The notes beneath the pieces were generated by a model. That model had not been told where the DNA came from, did not search any database, and saw nothing but the letters and a program-made list of their open reading frames with translations. Position numbers and translations under genes: made by a program. 64,000 bases of DNA, taken from positions 1 to 64,000 of the forward strand of contig JADHMP010000007.1 in NCBI GenBank assembly GCA_016779985.1, written 5' to 3'. The stretch is from JADHMP01 sp016779985 (GTDB lineage Bacteria > Bacteroidota > Bacteroidia > Flavobacteriales > Flavobacteriaceae). Positions 53,046-61,398 of the stretch are shown here, piece after piece (position 1 is the stretch's first letter; each line of letters begins with the position of its first letter).

Positions 53046-54382
53046 GAATATACCTGCCATTTTTAAATCTATTTTTTGCTGCGTTTAGTTTAATAGGTTA
53101 TACCATTCTTGCTTATGTGCTAACTCGAGAAAATACATTTTGGCTTGTATCAATGTTCGGTATTTTATTTGTTTTGTTTTGGAGCATCCATAGACAAATC
53201 AAAACTTGGAAACAACTTCTTTTATTAGGGCTGCTTTTCAGATTGGTTTTCATCTGTGCAACACCCAACCTCTCACAAGATTTTTATCGTTATTTGTGGG
53301 ATGGTAATTTGATGGGTATGGGAATTAATCCCTATTTACACACCCCAAAAGAAGTAGTGGAATTAGTTCAATTTCCATTTTCATCAGTGCTCTATGAAAA
53401 GATGGGTTTTTTAAGTAACGTTAATTATTCTAACTATCCTCCACTGAGTCAATATTTATTTCAAGGAATGGCTTTTTTTTCTCAAAAAAACCTGTTTGGT
53501 GGGATCATTTTCTTGCGTTTTATTTACTTCATGTTTGAGATGTTGCTCTTTTTTTTAGGGAAAAATTTAATCAAAACTTTGAAACTTTCACCCAATCTTG
53601 CAAGCTGGTATTTTCTTAATCCCCTTCTCATAATTGAAACTTATGGCAACCTTCATGGTGAGGGTGTGATGTGCGGTATTTTCTTGTTGGGTTTAGGTTT
53701 CCTTTTTCAAAAAAGAGTATTTTTTAGTGCCCTTCTGTTTGGTATTTCAATCGCATTTAAACTTTTTCCTCTTTTATTTTTACCGCTCTTTTATTTCTAC
53801 TTCAGACGTAAAAGAAGGCTTCTCTTTTATGGAATAATTACTACAACTGTATTCCTTTTTTTCTTGCCTTTTTCAAACGAAAACACAGCTTTGAATTATT
53901 GGAAAACGCTTAATCTTTGGTTCAATACCTTTGAATTCAACGCAAGTTTATTTTACCTCTTACGGGCCATTGGTTTTGAACTAGTAGGATTTAATATAAT
54001 AAAAATAGTAGGGCTCATAATGCCATTCTTTCTTATAACATCTATAGGCTATATAAGTTTAAGAAATAGAAATCCTACAGACATACAGATCTTAAAAAAC
54101 CTTCTTTGGGTATGCAGCCTTTATTTATTTACCGCCACAACCGTTCACCCTTGGTATGTGATTAGCTTGGTTGCTCTTGGCCTTCTGTCTGGATATCTTT
54201 TCCCATTGGTATGGAGCGCAACGGTATTCTTGAGTTATACTGCCTATGGATCGCCTGAAGTTGAAGAATCAGCAGTTGCTTTAGTGCTAGAATATTCCAT
54301 CGTGTATGCTTGTTTAGCCTATGAATTATGGAAAAAACCTTTGCTAAAACATTTTCAAAAAACTGATTTCTTTCTTAGATAG
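53042..54382 (+). CDS. Polytopic GT-C-like mannosyltransferase
   Basis: This is a 446-residue membrane protein with about ten helices. SQDFYRYLWDGNLMGMGINP near residue 79 carries the acidic motif in the first loop expected of GT-C enzymes that use polyprenyl-phosphate sugars (GT87/DUF2029-like). It starts at TTG, 4 bp overlapped with the synthase gene. Together with the upstream DPM-like gene it suggests lipid-linked sugar transfer outside the membrane. Its 3' end overlaps the end of the convergent pseudouridine-synthase gene by 39 bp. Confidence 0.8.
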   Translation: MRIYLPFLNLFFAAFSLIGYTILAYVLTRENTFWLVSMFGILFVLFWSIHRQIKTWKQLLLLGLLFRLVFICATPNLSQDFYRYLWDGNLMGMGINPYLHTPKEVVELVQFPFSSVLYEKMGFLSNVNYSNYPPLSQYLFQGMAFFSQKNLFGGIIFLRFIYFMFEMLLFFLGKNLIKTLKLSPNLASWYFLNPLLIIETYGNLHGEGVMCGIFLLGLGFLFQKRVFFSALLFGISIAFKLFPLLFLPLFYFYFRRKRRLLFYGIITTTVFLFFLPFSNENTALNYWKTLNLWFNTFEFNASLFYLLRAIGFELVGFNIIKIVGLIMPFFLITSIGYISLRNRNPTDIQILKNLLWVCSLYLFTATTVHPWYVISLVALGLLSGYLFPLVWSATVFLSYTAYGSPEVEESAVALVLEYSIVYACLAYELWKKPLLKHFQKTDFFLR

Positions 54383-55108
54383 ATATCGCCACTGCCCCCT
54401 TGCTAAATCTTTTTTTGTGAAACCCGCTAAACGAACCCGATCCAAATAAATGATTGAAAGTTCTAGTTTTGAAAAGAGCTTAGTAAGCATACCAGAATTT
54501 AGTCCAAAAACCTCTATCCCAATTTCAGTTTTAGCTTTACCCTCTAAATAGCTTATTTTTTTTATTGCATATATTTTTTTTTGAATTTTTATGCCCTTTA
54601 TCAAATTGTCCTTGGCCATTGCTGAAAGAGGTTTAGCCAATTTAATATGATACACCATTTTAATTTTAGGGTTATCCTCTAATTTTTTTTGTAAAGCACT
54701 GTCATTTGTAAGCAATAGTAATCCAGATGCAGTTCTTCCCATTTCGTCTACTGGAGGAGTTTCATGTGAAATGGTGTTTTGTATTAAATCCTGTGTTGTT
54801 TTATTTATTTTTTTTCCCTTTCTTAAAGTAGCAACAAAACCTTTGGGTTTATTAAGCAATAAATATGTTTTTTGGGCTTTATTGATGGTTTGTCCATCAA
54901 ATTTGATTTCATCTGAAAAAGTGACTTTTGTGCCCATTTTAGTGATTATTTTTCCATTGACTTGAACAAGACCCATCTCAATGTGTCGATCGGCTTCACG
55001 TCTTGAACATATTCCAGAATTAGCCAATACACGGTTCAATCTAATAGTGTCATCATCTTGCCCAGTTGATTCATGACTTGTTCTTTTAGAAGGAGGTTTA
55101 CTTTTCAT
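54344..55108 (-). CDS. RsuA/RluB-family pseudouridine-synthase homologue lacking the catalytic Asp
   Basis: This is a 254-residue protein with an N-terminal S4 RNA-binding domain (residues 23-70, IRLNRVLANSGICSRREA) and a pseudouridine-synthase fold. The catalytic block, normally GRLD followed by SGLLLLTND, reads DEMG (residues 121-124) followed by RTASGLLLLTND, so the Asp that attacks the uridine is Gly124. Nearby Asp121 or Glu122 might substitute but are out of register. The rest, including the C-terminal VRLAGFTKKDLARGQWRYLS, is well kept. It may bind RNA without modifying it. It leads neither operon neighbour and lies 6 bp from ubiA. Confidence 0.85.
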   Translation of the reverse strand: MKSKPPSKRTSHESTGQDDDTIRLNRVLANSGICSRREADRHIEMGLVQVNGKIITKMGTKVTFSDEIKFDGQTINKAQKTYLLLNKPKGFVATLRKGKKINKTTQDLIQNTISHETPPVDEMGRTASGLLLLTNDSALQKKLEDNPKIKMVYHIKLAKPLSAMAKDNLIKGIKIQKKIYAIKKISYLEGKAKTEIGIEVFGLNSGMLTKLFSKLELSIIYLDRVRLAGFTKKDLARGQWRYLSKKEISFLKMF

Positions 55109-55114
55109 TGTTGA

Positions 55115-56011
55115 TCAAAAATTTATCAGGCTTTTATGAATTAAAAAAATACTAAATACACCAGCCAAAACCCAAACCTTTATCATGTTGTGCAACCAAA
55201 GGTAGCCTGTTTGATTTTTAGCTCGCCAAAGCAATAGGAGCAGAAGCCCAAGATAAGGGATACTTGCCATAAAATAATAGTTCATAATGCCTAATGATCT
55301 TTGTAAAAGATAATATATAGGAAACAAACAGAATAAAAAGCTAAGTGAAATAATCCCTTTCGTTATCCTGTTGTTAAAAACTACAGGTAGAGTTTGATAT
55401 CGCTGAACCCAATCTCCTTTGAAATTCTCTAAATCTTTAATGATATCTCTCGCTAGAAGTAAAAAAAATAAATACCACGCATAATACAGAATAAAAGAAT
55501 CAAAATTTCTATAATAGATACTTAACGCCCCAAAGGGAAGAATCATAAGTGCTGTCGACCATAAATTGCTAAGCCAAAAGAGTTTTTTGAGAGCACCACT
55601 ATAGAGCCAAATAGCAAAAATATAACCCAGAAAAAAAACGACAGCCCGAAAGGAAATGACACTGGCAAAGACCAAGGTCAACATATTGAGCAATAAATAA
55701 AGTATAAGTTGTAATTGCTGTGAAATCAGATGTTCTAATAAATATTTCTTTGGTCTGTTGATTTGATCTTTAGCTGCATCATAAAAATTATTAATAATAT
55801 ATCCCGCAGCACTAGCACAGGCAGATGCAGCAACAATACAAAATAGCGGGACATCCAATAAAATATCCCACCAAGATTGCTCAATTGAGATAATGTAGCG
55901 AGCTACAAAATATTGTGCCACCACTAATACAATTATATTATAGCCTCTAACGACACTAAACAAGCTCACTAATTTAAGGAGTCGCTTTTGATGTTTGGAA
56001 GAAAGCCACAT
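55115..56011 (-). CDS. UbiA-family prenyltransferase
   Basis: This is a 298-residue membrane prenyltransferase with about eight helices. The first Asp-rich motif NNFYDAAKDQINRPKK lies near residue 69 and the second, ARDIIKDLENFKGD, near residue 188. The family transfers prenyl chains to aromatic or glycerol-phosphate acceptors. In Flavobacteriia this gene sits with the mevalonate genes and is annotated as geranylgeranylglycerol-phosphate geranylgeranyltransferase-like, but the true acceptor is unknown. It follows the mevalonate kinase gene by 9 bp. Confidence 0.85.
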   Translation of the reverse strand: MWLSSKHQKRLLKLVSLFSVVRGYNIIVLVVAQYFVARYIISIEQSWWDILLDVPLFCIVAASACASAAGYIINNFYDAAKDQINRPKKYLLEHLISQQLQLILYLLLNMLTLVFASVISFRAVVFFLGYIFAIWLYSGALKKLFWLSNLWSTALMILPFGALSIYYRNFDSFILYYAWYLFFLLLARDIIKDLENFKGDWVQRYQTLPVVFNNRITKGIISLSFLFCLFPIYYLLQRSLGIMNYYFMASIPYLGLLLLLLWRAKNQTGYLWLHNMIKVWVLAGVFSIFLIHKSLINF

Positions 56012-56020
56012 GGCCTCGAT

Positions 56021-56950
56021 TTAAAAATGATAGACGGCTTCTAGCGTATGACCTGAGAGGGCTTTTTTAGCTTTTTCAAAATCTTCTGTAAACCCTAAGA
56101 TAAAACCACCTCCTCCAGAACCACAGAGTTTTAAATAATAGTCATTTGTTTCTAACCCTTTTTTCCATAAGTCATGGAAATCATTAGGGATCATGGGTTT
56201 AAAGTTTTGTAAAACTAAACCAGACAGAGATTTTATATTGTTAAAAAGTTTTTTGACATCCCCTTTTAGAAAGTCTTCGACGCATTGGTCTGTGTAGTGG
56301 ATGAATTGGGTGCGCATCATATTGCTAAAAGCCTCTTTCTTCATTTGCTCAAAAAACAGGCTCACCATAGGAGCTGTTTCTCCTGTTATACCGCTATCAA
56401 TTAAAAAAACTGCTCCCTTGCCATCAAGATTTTGAGAAGGCAGGCCTGTTGTTTCAATATTTTCTTTGGAGTTGATTAAGATGGGTAAGCTCAAATAGCT
56501 ATTGAGTGGATCTAAACCAGAAGATTTACCATGAAAGAAAGATTCCATGGCCGCAAAAATGATTTTTAGTTGATTGAGTTTTTCTTTGGTGAGATTCTCT
56601 AAAACTGTAATTTTTTCAAAAGCGTAGCGATCATAAAAAGAAGCTACAAGGGCTCCGCTACTGCCAACCCCATAGCCTTGAGGGATACTACTGTCAAAAT
56701 ACATATTATTAGAAAGGTCATCTTCTAACAGTTTCCAATCTAATGACACAATAGTGTTGTCTAAATTTTTTAAATAATCTCTAAAGGCTAAAAGTTTGTC
56801 ATGTGAAGCCTGTTGTTCAGCAGTTAAAACTTTAGCACTTTTCAATGCACCTCTGTAATAATTATAGGGAATTGAGAGTCCTTTAGAATCTTTAATTATA
56901 CCGTATTCTCCAAAGAGTAGTATTTTGGCAAAAAATAGAGGTCCTTTCAT
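56021..56950 (-). CDS. Mevalonate kinase (GHMP family)
   Basis: This is a 309-residue GHMP kinase. The ATP loop IPQGYGVGSSGALVAS near residue 88 is intact, an N-terminal KILLFGEYGIIKDSKGLS matches mevalonate kinases, and the C-terminal GSGGGGFILG supplies the third GHMP motif. It phosphorylates mevalonate. Next to the decarboxylase and a prenyltransferase it feeds isoprenoid synthesis. A phosphomevalonate kinase gene is not in the window. Confidence 0.88.
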   Translation of the reverse strand: MKGPLFFAKILLFGEYGIIKDSKGLSIPYNYYRGALKSAKVLTAEQQASHDKLLAFRDYLKNLDNTIVSLDWKLLEDDLSNNMYFDSSIPQGYGVGSSGALVASFYDRYAFEKITVLENLTKEKLNQLKIIFAAMESFFHGKSSGLDPLNSYLSLPILINSKENIETTGLPSQNLDGKGAVFLIDSGITGETAPMVSLFFEQMKKEAFSNMMRTQFIHYTDQCVEDFLKGDVKKLFNNIKSLSGLVLQNFKPMIPNDFHDLWKKGLETNDYYLKLCGSGGGGFILGFTEDFEKAKKALSGHTLEAVYHF

Positions 56951-56962
56951 AGCCTTACAAAA

Positions 56963-58024
56963 TTACACTTTTTTAGCTCCCCTCCCAACCTTATCTTTTA
57001 TGATCTTACCCTCTTGGCAGAAGGCTTTTAGCTTATGATCAATCCAATCTTCAATCTGGGCAGCATCTTTTTGAGGATAAAGCAAGTGTACATTAGCCCC
57101 AGCATCTAGAGTGAAACAAACGGGCAGTTTCGTTTCTTGTCGAAAGTTCCACACACTTTGAATTACTTCCATGGTATTAGGGTGCATCAGTATATAATTT
57201 GGCGAACCTGTCATCATCAACGCATGAAGAGTCAATGCTTCGGTTTCGACAATTGAGATAAAAGCATCTAAATCTCCTTCTTCAAGAATTTTTATAAGCT
57301 TTTCCATATTTTGAAATGCTTGTTTGAAACGAGCCACACCAAACGGATGATTTTCCATCAATTGATGGCCTTGTGTGCTTGAGATCTTTTTTTGACCTTG
57401 ATCTATAAGTAAAATAGTATCGCAATAGGTATTAAAAATTGGGTCATAATCAGACTCAGAAAGTGGAACGGCAATAAAATCTGAACTTTCTTTAACGCCC
57501 TCAGTTGCACCCCAAACGGTGATGGGTCCATTGATGCTTCTTGCGGCACTCCCTGATCCCAATCGGGCTAAAAATGAGGCTTTTTGGTCAGCATAATCAT
57601 CAGATAATTCTTCTGCCGCCACTATACATGAAGCTAATGCTGCCATAGCCGAAGCAGACGAGGCTATCCCACTACTGTGAGGAAAAGAATTTTGACTATT
57701 GATAGTAATATGGTGATTAGCAATCCAAGGACAATATGGTAAAATTCGTTTAAAAAAAACTTCAATTTTTGAATGAAATTTAGGCTTCGATTGACCCTCA
57801 AAGTAAAAATCGAAGGAAATGTCTGTTCCTTTCGAATTTGGAATTATGTCTAGGGCAGTTGTAGAAATACAATTTGAAAGGGTAAAGCTCAACGAAGGAT
57901 TTTTAGGTAATTGCTCCCCATGTTTTCCCCAATACTTTATCAAAGCAATATTACTAGGGGCTTGCCAAGTGACTTGTGTTTGAATTGAATTGAGAAAATT
58001 AGTCTTAAAAATAGACAAGTTCAT
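56963..58024 (-). CDS. mvaD: Diphosphomevalonate decarboxylase
   Basis: MvaD decarboxylates mevalonate diphosphate to isopentenyl diphosphate. The diagnostic APSNIALIKYWGKHG lies near residue 23, the GHMP loop PHSSGIASSASAMAAL near residue 115, and LARLGSGSAARSI near residue 152. I use the ATG at 58022-58024 (MNLSIFK); a longer frame from 58141 would cover the promoter element and overlap the divergent tspO. It sits 12 bp upstream of the mevalonate kinase gene. Confidence 0.94.
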   Translation of the reverse strand: MNLSIFKTNFLNSIQTQVTWQAPSNIALIKYWGKHGEQLPKNPSLSFTLSNCISTTALDIIPNSKGTDISFDFYFEGQSKPKFHSKIEVFFKRILPYCPWIANHHITINSQNSFPHSSGIASSASAMAALASCIVAAEELSDDYADQKASFLARLGSGSAARSINGPITVWGATEGVKESSDFIAVPLSESDYDPIFNTYCDTILLIDQGQKKISSTQGHQLMENHPFGVARFKQAFQNMEKLIKILEEGDLDAFISIVETEALTLHALMMTGSPNYILMHPNTMEVIQSVWNFRQETKLPVCFTLDAGANVHLLYPQKDAAQIEDWIDHKLKAFCQEGKIIKDKVGRGAKKV

Positions 58025-58029
58025 GATTA

Positions 58030-58037
58030 CAAAGATA
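58030..58037 (-). promoter_or_regulatory. -7 promoter element 5 bp from the mvaD start
   Basis: TATCTTTG on the minus strand matches TAnnTTTG exactly. With 5 bp to the ATG, the mevalonate operon transcript should be leaderless. Confidence 0.5.
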
Positions 58038-58067
58038 CTTGTTTCGGAAGTAAAGTCCTTCAACACC

Positions 58068-58098
58068 TTTGTAAAACCTTTTTTTTCAATTAGATTTA
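58068..58098 (+). promoter_or_regulatory. Promoter for tspO (-33 and -7)
   Basis: TTTG at 58068-58071 and TAGATTTA at 58091-58098 are spaced by 19 bp, a near-perfect Bacteroidetes promoter (7 of 8 in the -7). The tspO ATG is 7 bp further, so the leader is short or absent. Confidence 0.55.
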
Positions 58099-58105
58099 CT
58101 AGGTT

Positions 58106-58591
58106 ATGGCATCCATAAAGAATAATAGTTTTCTTATACACTTGCTATCAATCAGCCTAGCTTTTGCCGTTGGTGGTCTTGCAGGACAGGTCACACAAGC
58201 AGCCATTCCAGAGTGGTATGCTCAGTTAAATAAACCTTTTTTTAATCCTCCAAACGTTATTTTTGGTCCCGTTTGGACGCTTCTTTATTTTCTAATGGGA
58301 TTGGCAGCGGCAAGAGTGTGGCTTAAAGGCCGGCATCACAAATGGGGTAAAACAGCTCTTTATCATTATGGTGCACAGTTAGTCTTTAATGGGCTTTGGT
58401 CCTTGGTCTTTTTTGGACTTCAGCAACCCTTAGGAGCATTTGTTGTGATTTTAATTCTTCTTATTTTGATTGAACGTACTATACATTGGTTTCGTCTAGT
58501 TGATAAAACTTCTTCTTATATGCTTTATCCTTATCTAGCTTGGGTGTGTTTTGCTGCTCTACTTAACCTGTCAATTAGTATATTAAATTAG
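58106..58591 (+). CDS. tspO: TspO/MBR family membrane protein
   Basis: This is a 161-residue protein with five membrane helices and TspO signature residues: IPEWYAQLNKPFFNPPNVIF near residue 34, GPVWTLLYFLMG near residue 54 and the aromatic-rich YLAWVCFAALLNLSI at the end. TspO binds porphyrins and related molecules and is tied to stress or tetrapyrrole handling in bacteria. It is divergent from mvaD, with its own promoter. Confidence 0.93.
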   Translation: MASIKNNSFLIHLLSISLAFAVGGLAGQVTQAAIPEWYAQLNKPFFNPPNVIFGPVWTLLYFLMGLAAARVWLKGRHHKWGKTALYHYGAQLVFNGLWSLVFFGLQQPLGAFVVILILLILIERTIHWFRLVDKTSSYMLYPYLAWVCFAALLNLSISILN

Positions 58592-58665
58592 GGTTAAATA
58601 TTTCTTAAAAGAGCGAATTAACATTCTTTTTTTTTAAATTATATAATAACTCAAATCTTTATATT

Positions 58666-59094
58666 ATGTTTTCAAAATCTACACTTGTAGGAACCTTGTT
58701 TAGTTTCCTTGTTCTTTATCTTCTGGGTTGGTTCTATTATGGATTCTTTGCCGCAGAATTTTATGAGTCCCATTCAAACATCAATATGGAAAGTATGTTG
58801 CCTAGCTACATCGCATTAGGAACCTTAATTTTTTCTTTTGGATTTTCTAATCTCTATCGAAAAAGTAGCAACGCTTTAAATCCAAGCAAAATATCAGGTT
58901 TCATTGTTGGTGCTTGGATTAGCTTTACTATTGGCTTTGGTTTTAATATAATATCCTTTGGGAGTGATCAATCTATGGATTTAACAGCAACCCTAGCTGA
59001 AGCAATTTGGTGTCTAATTTATTATGGTTTGGCTGGTGCTTCTATTGGATGGGCTTTTCAACTCACTGCACCCAAAAAAAACCATCTTTCTTGA
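58666..59094 (+). CDS. Small membrane protein of unknown function
   Basis: This is a 142-residue protein with four predicted membrane helices (about residues 6-28, 48-64, 78-98 and 108-132). It resembles DUF1761-type proteins in length and topology, with Gly and aromatic residues in the helices, but I cannot assign a role. It follows tspO by 74 bp on the same strand and converges on the GDPD gene with 10 bp between the stops. Confidence 0.7.
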   Translation: MFSKSTLVGTLFSFLVLYLLGWFYYGFFAAEFYESHSNINMESMLPSYIALGTLIFSFGFSNLYRKSSNALNPSKISGFIVGAWISFTIGFGFNIISFGSDQSMDLTATLAEAIWCLIYYGLAGASIGWAFQLTAPKKNHLS

Positions 59095-59104
59095 TGGGGA
59101 CTAA

Positions 59105-59869
59105 TTAAAAAGCTTTGATTCGTTCAGGAAAATCGCTTATGATGGCGTCCACTTCTAGGGCAAGCATTTTTTGTATGTCCTTGGGGTCATTTGCTGTCCA
59201 GGTATAAATTTTAAAACCTGCTCTTTTCATTTTTTTGACATTAGAAGCATTTAGCGTCTTAAAGTCAGGGTTAATCGCTTGTGCTTTAATTGAAAGCGCA
59301 GTAGATAGGGCATCTAGCGGATCGTCTTCTGTCAACACAGCTAATGGAACTTCTTGATTGATCTCATAAAAAAGCTCTAGTTCTTTCCAGTTGAAACTAG
59401 AAATGAGTATTTGATTGGGTTGCCATTTTCCGTTCTCAAAATAAACTTGCAATAGTTCGTTTGTCAATAGAGCTGTTTGAGTGCCTTTGAGTTCAATATT
59501 TAAAATTACCCTTGCATCTATAAGATCTAAAACCTCATTAAGAGTTGGAATGATATGCCCTCCAAGGACTTCTATTTTCTGAATAGAGTCTAAATCAAGT
59601 TGTTCAATATAGCCACTTGCATTTGTAAGTTTATCAAGAGTTTGATCATGAAAAACCACTAGTTCACCAGAGGCACATTTAAACACATCAATCTCTATTC
59701 CATCAACCCCCAAATCAATTGCCTTGGCAATGGAAGGAAGAGTATTTTCAGCAACGTGTCCCTTGGCACCACGATGGCCAAAAACTTTTGGTATTTGTGG
59801 TGTTGAGCATGCATTAAACATTACAATGCAAATAAAGGTTAACGATAAATTGAATGTTAAATATTTCAT
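59105..59869 (-). CDS. Glycerophosphodiester phosphodiesterase lipoprotein
   Basis: This is a 254-residue GDPD-family enzyme that releases glycerol-3-phosphate from glycerophosphodiesters. The catalytic motif GHRGAKG (His32, Arg33) and metal ligand Glu41 (AENTLP) are followed by DGIEIDVFKC and VVFHD. An N-terminal signal peptide with lipobox FNAC (Cys21) predicts a lipoprotein outside the cytoplasm. It lies 52 bp after the amylase gene on the same strand. It is probably involved in scavenging, though it may have its own promoter. Confidence 0.92.
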   Translation of the reverse strand: MKYLTFNLSLTFICIVMFNACSTPQIPKVFGHRGAKGHVAENTLPSIAKAIDLGVDGIEIDVFKCASGELVVFHDQTLDKLTNASGYIEQLDLDSIQKIEVLGGHIIPTLNEVLDLIDARVILNIELKGTQTALLTNELLQVYFENGKWQPNQILISSFNWKELELFYEINQEVPLAVLTEDDPLDALSTALSIKAQAINPDFKTLNASNVKKMKRAGFKIYTWTANDPKDIQKMLALEVDAIISDFPERIKAF

Positions 59870-59921
59870 GCTTTTTCATCTAGCTTTTTTAAAGGTAAAC
59901 AATATGCTAATTGAAAGTCTA

Positions 59922-61343
59922 TTAGCGAGTTGTTAAAATCCAAAATTCCCATGGCTTCATGTCGTATTGATAAGCTTCAGAAAGTTTTTTTGTTTTTTTA
60001 TTATCAAACCGCTTAAATGTTCCGTTTAGAGGGAGAGTGAATTGAGCATAAGTGTTGGAGAGGTTGGAAATGACAGTGATAGTATCTTCTTTTTTGATGC
60101 GCTGAAAGGCAAAAATCAAATCATCTCTTGAAGTATTTAAACGAGAAAAAGAACCTGCATTGACACCTGCTGCTAACGCAGGACTGTTATTTTTTAATTG
60201 TCCCAGTTGTTGAAGTAATTTCATTGTTTCCCCTTCTACTTTAGGAAAACTGTCTTTTTCAAAAAATAAGAGTCTTTTATTCAAATCATATTCAACACCG
60301 CTATAAATCAAGGGCATTCCAGGAGTCGTAAAATTAAGTGCCATAAAAGCATGCGCTGCTGAGCCATAACTTTCTTTAACTGTCCCGTGCCAAGAGTTTT
60401 CATCATGATTCGAAACAAAGTGAACAACTATATTTTTAGTTCCATAGCGGCGCAATAAATTTCTATAATGTCTATCCAACTGCCATAAGGGCTTTTTGGA
60501 TTGAGCAATTTCCTTTGACAATTCATGCCCACTCCAATCATAGGTTGCATCAAATTGCTCCACTAGAGGTAAACCACCAGGGTGATAAATGTCTGTTTCA
60601 CCAAGAATAAATATTGGTTTAATAGCCCTTAATAATTCGAAGGTTTTTTCATAAAATACTTGTGGGACGGCATAGGCTTGATCAACTCTAAACCCATCAA
60701 CATCACATTCTTCTACCCAATAGCGGATCGCTTGACGCATGGCTTCGCGCATCTCTAAGTTATTGTAATTTAAATCAGCAACATCTGTCCATCCAAATGA
60801 TTTTCCTGTTCTAAAATCAATTGGATCTATAATCTCACCTCTTCTATTTTTGAGATAATAATCATCGTGTTCTTTAATCCAATGATGATCCCAACCCGTG
60901 TGCCCTGGGACCCAATCGAGCAATACATAAATACCGTGGTGGTGTGCTTTTTTTACCAAAAGCTTGAAGTCTTCTAGAGTGCCAAATTCTGGATTCACCT
61001 TGGTATAATTTGAAACTGCATAGTAGCTGCCTAGAGGGCCTTTGCTCCTTTTGGTAGAAATTGGGTTGATAGGCATCAACCACAAGAACCTAACTCCCAT
61101 TTTTTTCAATTTGGGTAAATCAGCGGTTAGTGCATTAAAGGAGCCTTCTTTTGAATATTGACGAATGTTAGCTTCATAAAGTACTCCTTGAGCTATAACC
61201 TCATCGGAAAGAGGGGGTATGGGATTTAAGACTTCTTTTTCTATGGCTTTTTCAATTGGCTTTTGTGGTTTTGGTTTAGGGCTTTCACAACCAATACTCA
61301 ATAAGAGTAGAAAATAAATGGAAAAATAGGAAATGGATTTCAT
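59922..61343 (-). CDS. GH13 alpha-amylase lipoprotein
   Basis: This is a 473-residue glycoside hydrolase of family 13. The catalytic triad is Asp221 (DGFRVDQA), Glu249 (ILGETDI) and Asp314 (FVSNHDEN). The lipobox LSIGC (Cys19) predicts a lipoprotein, placing it in the periplasm or on the outer membrane where it would cut maltodextrins. The Pro-rich KPKPQKP after the Cys is a usual tether. It lies just downstream of the GH65 phosphorylase, matching flavobacterial maltose loci. Confidence 0.93.
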   Translation of the reverse strand: MKSISYFSIYFLLLLSIGCESPKPKPQKPIEKAIEKEVLNPIPPLSDEVIAQGVLYEANIRQYSKEGSFNALTADLPKLKKMGVRFLWLMPINPISTKRSKGPLGSYYAVSNYTKVNPEFGTLEDFKLLVKKAHHHGIYVLLDWVPGHTGWDHHWIKEHDDYYLKNRRGEIIDPIDFRTGKSFGWTDVADLNYNNLEMREAMRQAIRYWVEECDVDGFRVDQAYAVPQVFYEKTFELLRAIKPIFILGETDIYHPGGLPLVEQFDATYDWSGHELSKEIAQSKKPLWQLDRHYRNLLRRYGTKNIVVHFVSNHDENSWHGTVKESYGSAAHAFMALNFTTPGMPLIYSGVEYDLNKRLLFFEKDSFPKVEGETMKLLQQLGQLKNNSPALAAGVNAGSFSRLNTSRDDLIFAFQRIKKEDTITVISNLSNTYAQFTLPLNGTFKRFDNKKTKKLSEAYQYDMKPWEFWILTTR

Positions 61344-61398
61344 AAGCTTTGCCTTAAAATTTACACAAGCTAGGGCTTAGTGTTTAGTTTACTTTTTG

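Noticed and set aside
56963..58141. Longer mvaD start at 58141
   Set aside because: It would overlap the divergent tspO start and its promoter and adds residues with no family similarity.
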